This document shows, one piece after another, positions 4,672 through 7,444 of a stretch of DNA of 7,444 bases. Position 1 is the stretch's first letter. Each line of letters begins with the position of its first letter. The stretch is from the NCBI GenBank assembly GCA_021204765.1, contig JAJPYU010000290.1, forward strand, positions 1-7,444, read 5' to 3'. The notes under the pieces are model-generated. The model searched no databases. It was not told where the DNA came from and was given only the letters and a program-made list of their open reading frames with translations. The position numbers were made by a program, and so were the translations under genes. This DNA is from Clostridiales bacterium (GTDB taxonomy: Bacteria > Bacillota > Clostridia > Lachnospirales > Lachnospiraceae).

Positions 4672-7056
4672 ATGGGTATGGATTACAGCAGGATAAATGA
4701 ATGGATATTGAGGGAGGATGGCTTCGACCCCATTCATCTGGGGAAATGCGAGGCCATCATGTGCCTGGGAAACGGTTATCTGGGTCTGCGTTCCGCCGCA
4801 GAGGAGCGCTATCTGGGTGAGACCAGGGATCTGCTGATAAACGGCACTTTCAACAAGGCTGACCCGGAGGCGGTCACAGAGCTTCCCAATGCGGCGGATA
4901 TGAGCTGCATAGAGTTGTGGATTAACGGGGAGCGCTTCTGCCTGGACCAGGGACAGACCCTTTATTATTCCAGGGAGCTTAACGTCCGCAGGGCGGAGCT
5001 CACAAGGCGTGTGGAGTGGGTATCTCCCAGGGGCGACAGGGTAAAGCTTATCTTCCGCCGGGTGGTATCCGCCGATCATCTCCATGCCTTTGCCGCCCGG
5101 GTGGAGGTAGTTCCCGTCTCCGGCGATATGGATATCACTGTAAAGTCCGGCATAGACGGCCGGGTAACCAATACAGGTTTCCAGCATTTCACTGAGGGCA
5201 GCAAGCGCTTTTTTGACAACCGCTATATCCAGTACATCGCCAGGACTACCCAGTCCGACGTGAGCTTTGTGGAAAATACCGGACACCGCTTTTGGACGGG
5301 CGGCAGGGAGGCGGACATAAAGCCTCAGATCTATATGGATACCCGCCGGGTCTATGCGGCCTACGATATCACTGTTCCCGCCGGGGAAAGCCTTGTCATT
5401 GAGAAGCACAGCAATGTTTATACCTCCAGGGATAATGATGTTGAGGGGATGACTGTGGCTGAGATCCAGGCCCTTTCCCTGGGAGCCGTAAAGGAACAGC
5501 TGGCGTATGGCTACGAGAGACTGGCTGCTGACACGGCGAGAATATGGCAGGAGAAAGTCTGGGACAGGGTGCCCATCACCATAGAGGGAAATGATCACGA
5601 TCAGTTTGCCATACGTTTTGCCCAGTACCATATGAACATAATGGTCCCGGCCCATGATTCCAGGATGAACATAGGGGCAAAAGGACTTTCCGGGGAGGGA
5701 TACAGAGGCCACTGCTTCTGGGATACTGAGATCTTCCTTCTTCCTTATTATACTTTTACACAGCCGGAGATCGCCAGGAAGCTGGAGGAGTACCGTTACC
5801 TTTCCCTGCCCGGGGCTCACAAAAAGGCTGCCCACAACGGATATCAGGGCGCAATGTTCCCCTGGGAGGCGGCCTGGCTTGACGACGGCGAGGTCACGCC
5901 GGAGTACATGGACGTGGATATACTCACGGGGCTGCCGGTGAAGGTCTGGTCAGGCTTTATAGAGCAGCACATCACGGCCGACGTGGCCTTCGGGGTGTGG
6001 CAGTACTACACCATTTCCGGTGATCAGGACTATATGGACAGATATGGGTATGAGCTGATATTTGACACAGCCAGATTCTGGGTCTCCCGCCTGGAGGATA
6101 AATGCCGCCAGATCCACGAAACTGTGGACGAGGCCACTGGTGAGAAGCTTTTCTCCGAGACGGTGACCGAGGACGGGCTCTACCATATCTGCGATGTGGT
6201 GGGCCCCGATGAGTACAAGGAACACAAGACAGACAACGCTTTCACCAATTACCTGGCAGTCTGGAATATGAAAAAGGCCATGGAGTACTATGAGCTCCTT
6301 AAAGGCAGCAGGCGTGAAATATTCGACAGGCTGAATGAGAAGCTGGGTCTGGATGACTATTATGCCCTGTGGAGCGAGAAGGCAGACAGGGTGTTTTTGC
6401 CCATCCCCGGTGAGAACGGGGTGCTGCCCCAGGATTCCACTTACCTTACATTGAAGGATATAGACCTGTCGAAATACAAGGCCCAGGATTTCGTGGGCGG
6501 CATTATGCGGGACTACAATCTGACCCAGATAAACCAGATACAGGTCAGCAAGCAGGCCGATGTGCTGGTGCTGTTTTTCCTCATGGAGGATCTCTTCCCC
6601 CACCAGGTAAAGGAAGCTACCTGGAAATATTATGCTGAGAGAACGCTTCATGATTCCTCCCTTTCACTCTGCAGCCATGCCGTGCTGGCGGCGGATATGC
6701 GTGAGATGGATATGGCTTACGACTTCTTCAGCAAATCCGTGGACATAGACATGGGGCCGGTGATGACCACCTCCGATGCAGGCATCCACGCCGCGTCCTT
6801 CGGAGGCATATGGCAGGGCGTGGTCTATGGCTTCGGGGGACTGCGGATGCTGGGAGGAAAGCTCCGCATAGACCCGGCACTGCCGAAAGAATGGAGCGGA
6901 CTTAAATATACCTTCATCTGGAAGGGGCAGGATATCGCTGTGGATATCACCCACGAGCAGGTTAAGGTCAGCAGTCTCAGTAGCCGGGTGCATATACCTA
7001 TCACCCTCTGCGGCGAGGAGAAGGTGCTTGAGGATAGCCTTGTGGCGCACAGGTAA
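4672..7056 (+). CDS. Glycoside hydrolase family 65 disaccharide phosphorylase (maltose/kojibiose phosphorylase-like)
   Basis: A 794-residue protein from the chosen ATG (798 if the GTG at 4660 were used). GH65 phosphorylases split alpha-glucosides such as maltose, trehalose, kojibiose or nigerose with phosphate to give beta-glucose 1-phosphate. The N-terminal beta-sandwich domain starts with CLGNGYLGLR, typical of the family. The (alpha/alpha)6 barrel contains HCFWDTEIFLLP at 347-358 and VVGPDEYKEHKTDNAF, whose Glu514 is the expected general acid. KQADV (Lys627-Gln628) and HDSSLS (His660, Ser662, Ser663) fit the substrate/phosphate site of phosphorylases, favouring these over GH65 hydrolases. 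A short beta domain closes the protein. No signal peptide is seen, so it is cytoplasmic. Linkage specificity cannot be read from sequence alone. It follows the UbiX-type gene by 39 bases and is probably in the same operon. It could use a sugar freed from the plant phenolic, but this is inference. Confidence 0.9.
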   Translation: MGMDYSRINEWILREDGFDPIHLGKCEAIMCLGNGYLGLRSAAEERYLGETRDLLINGTFNKADPEAVTELPNAADMSCIELWINGERFCLDQGQTLYYSRELNVRRAELTRRVEWVSPRGDRVKLIFRRVVSADHLHAFAARVEVVPVSGDMDITVKSGIDGRVTNTGFQHFTEGSKRFFDNRYIQYIARTTQSDVSFVENTGHRFWTGGREADIKPQIYMDTRRVYAAYDITVPAGESLVIEKHSNVYTSRDNDVEGMTVAEIQALSLGAVKEQLAYGYERLAADTARIWQEKVWDRVPITIEGNDHDQFAIRFAQYHMNIMVPAHDSRMNIGAKGLSGEGYRGHCFWDTEIFLLPYYTFTQPEIARKLEEYRYLSLPGAHKKAAHNGYQGAMFPWEAAWLDDGEVTPEYMDVDILTGLPVKVWSGFIEQHITADVAFGVWQYYTISGDQDYMDRYGYELIFDTARFWVSRLEDKCRQIHETVDEATGEKLFSETVTEDGLYHICDVVGPDEYKEHKTDNAFTNYLAVWNMKKAMEYYELLKGSRREIFDRLNEKLGLDDYYALWSEKADRVFLPIPGENGVLPQDSTYLTLKDIDLSKYKAQDFVGGIMRDYNLTQINQIQVSKQADVLVLFFLMEDLFPHQVKEATWKYYAERTLHDSSLSLCSHAVLAADMREMDMAYDFFSKSVDIDMGPVMTTSDAGIHAASFGGIWQGVVYGFGGLRMLGGKLRIDPALPKEWSGLKYTFIWKGQDIAVDITHEQVKVSSLSSRVHIPITLCGEEKVLEDSLVAHR

Positions 7057-7066
7057 ACTGTGCGCC
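7044..7066 (+). other. Perfect hairpin with the GH65 stop codon in its loop
   Basis: GGCGCACAG (7044-7052) and CTGTGCGCC (7058-7066) form a 9-bp perfect stem with loop GTAAA, which holds the TAA stop. The bases after it (TCCTGCGCC) contain no T-tract. It may protect the 3' end of the operon mRNA or take part in factor-dependent termination. It is not a classical intrinsic terminator. Confidence 0.6.
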
Positions 7067-7162
7067 TCCTGCGCCTGGATAGATGATCGTATACCGCAAG
7101 CCATGCCGGATTTCATGGGTATTCTTATAGAAACTTTTTGCCTGCAAAAGCTCTTTTTGCGG

Positions 7163-7191
7163 TTGACATCGTGATTTTTGGATAGTATAAT
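7163..7191 (+). promoter_or_regulatory. Consensus sigma-A promoter for the tRNA-Ser pair
   Basis: TTGACA at 7163-7168 and TATAAT at 7186-7191 are both exact consensus boxes with a 17-base spacer. Transcription should start near 7197-7199, about 25 bases before the first tRNA. Strong consensus promoters are usual for stable RNA genes. Confidence 0.93.
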
Positions 7192-7223
7192 AACCTTTGC
7201 GCTCGCCTGAGGCGAATGTGTCC

Positions 7224-7309
7224 GGAGAGTTACCGAAGTGGTCATAACGGGGCGGTCTTGAAAACCGTTTGTCCGAAAGGGCGCGTGGGTTCGAATCCCA
7301 CACTCTCCG
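7224..7309 (+). tRNA. tRNA-Ser, anticodon TGA
   Basis: An 86-base class II tRNA. The acceptor stem GGAGAGT (7224-7230) pairs with ACTCTCC (7302-7308), and the discriminator is G7309, as expected for serine. The anticodon stem GCGGT/ACCGT encloses loop CTTGAAA with anticodon TGA at 7259-7261, reading UCA codons. A long variable arm (about 7269-7284, GTCC-gaaa-GGGC) marks a Ser-type tRNA. The T arm is GTGGG/CCCAC with loop TTCGAAT. The bases after the discriminator are TTA, so CCA is not encoded and must be added enzymatically. Confidence 0.97.
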
Positions 7310-7354
7310 TTATGAAGCTTACAAATATATATTTTTTTATTAGTTAGACACCGT
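7310..7354 (+). other. AT-rich spacer between the tRNAs
   Basis: 45 bases, rich in A and T, including a run of seven T. There is no stem before the T-run apart from the tRNA itself, and no -35/-10 pair, so both tRNAs are probably transcribed from the promoter at 7163-7191. Confidence 0.5.
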
Positions 7355-7444
7355 GGAGAAGTACCCAAGATGGCTGAAGGGACACCCCTGGAAAGGGTGC
7401 AGGTCGTTAATAGCGGCGCGAGGGTTCAAATCCCTCCTTCTCCG
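7355..7444 (+). tRNA. tRNA-Ser, anticodon GGA
   Basis: A 90-base class II tRNA. The acceptor stem GGAGAAG (7355-7361) pairs with CTTCTCC (7437-7443), and the discriminator is G7444, the last base of the window. The anticodon stem CACCC/GGGTG encloses loop CTGGAAA with anticodon GGA at 7390-7392, reading UCC and UCU codons. The variable arm is long (about 7400-7419). The T arm is GAGGG/CCCTC with loop TTCAAAT. Whether CCA is encoded cannot be seen. Confidence 0.97.

Noticed and set aside
4648..5835. A 395-codon open frame on the minus strand opposite the GH65 gene
   Set aside because: It lies wholly opposite the well-supported GH65 coding region, shows no family motif, and its openness follows from the codon bias of the real gene.
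5950..6651. A 233-codon minus-strand open frame opposite the 3' half of the GH65 gene
   Set aside because: It lies opposite the GH65 catalytic region, including the GPDEY and KQADV motifs; no independent support.
7141..7162. Weak hairpin GCAAAAG...CTTTTTGC just before the tRNA promoter, considered as a terminator
   Set aside because: The T-run is inside the 3' arm, not after it, and the stem is mostly A-T pairs. It could be an upstream AT-rich promoter element, but the evidence is too thin to annotate.
6664..7368. A 234-codon minus-strand open frame spanning the GH65 end, the promoter and the first tRNA
   Set aside because: It runs through the tRNA-Ser gene and a consensus promoter on the other strand. 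The peptide from the antisense of a tRNA (CGIRTHAPF-like) is a known source of false protein annotations.
1..7444. CRISPR array, insertion sequence, integrase, phage or defence genes
   Set aside because: No spaced direct repeats, transposase or recombinase motifs, or terminal inverted repeats were seen; the window is almost fully explained by metabolic genes and tRNAs.

Overview
The window reads as a chromosomal segment of an anaerobic, moderately GC-rich member of the Firmicutes, most likely a gut-type Clostridia (Lachnospiraceae-like). The grounds are strong AGGAGG-type ribosome binding sites before short intergenic gaps, a consensus sigma-A promoter, two serine tRNAs without evidence of an encoded CCA on the first, and the gene families present. 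The genus assignment is inference; no taxonomic marker gene is in view.

Layout, all on the plus strand: (1) the 3' part of a glycoside hydrolase family 3 gene, entering from upstream (to 788); (2) a subtype-B-like tannase with an unusual Pro/Gly/Met-rich insert (813-2552); (3) a UbiD-family decarboxylase of the gallate decarboxylase (LpdC) type (2580-4055); (4) a UbiX/LpdB-type flavin prenyltransferase (4069-4632); (5) a GH65 family sugar phosphorylase (4672-7056); (6) a 167-base spacer with a perfect consensus promoter; (7) tandem tRNA-Ser(UGA) and tRNA-Ser(GGA). The window ends on the discriminator base of the second tRNA. The five protein genes are separated by only 13-39 bases, so they look like one operon. 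No internal promoter or rho-independent terminator was seen between them.

The core is a compact tannin-degradation module. The tannase hydrolyses galloyl esters to gallate. The UbiD-type enzyme decarboxylates gallate, probably to pyrogallol. The UbiX-type enzyme makes the prenylated FMN cofactor that UbiD enzymes need. The flanking GH3 hydrolase and GH65 phosphorylase suggest that the sugar part of a glycosylated or galloylated plant phenolic is used by the same transcript; this last link is inference. No transporter, regulator or LpdD-like small protein is encoded here; these would have to lie upstream of the window or elsewhere.

The points most worth a second look are the roughly 75-residue low-complexity insert in the tannase, the pairing of the galloyl-ester module with GH3 and GH65 enzymes, and strong RNA hairpins: one just inside the UbiX gene and one around the stop codon of each of the last two genes.
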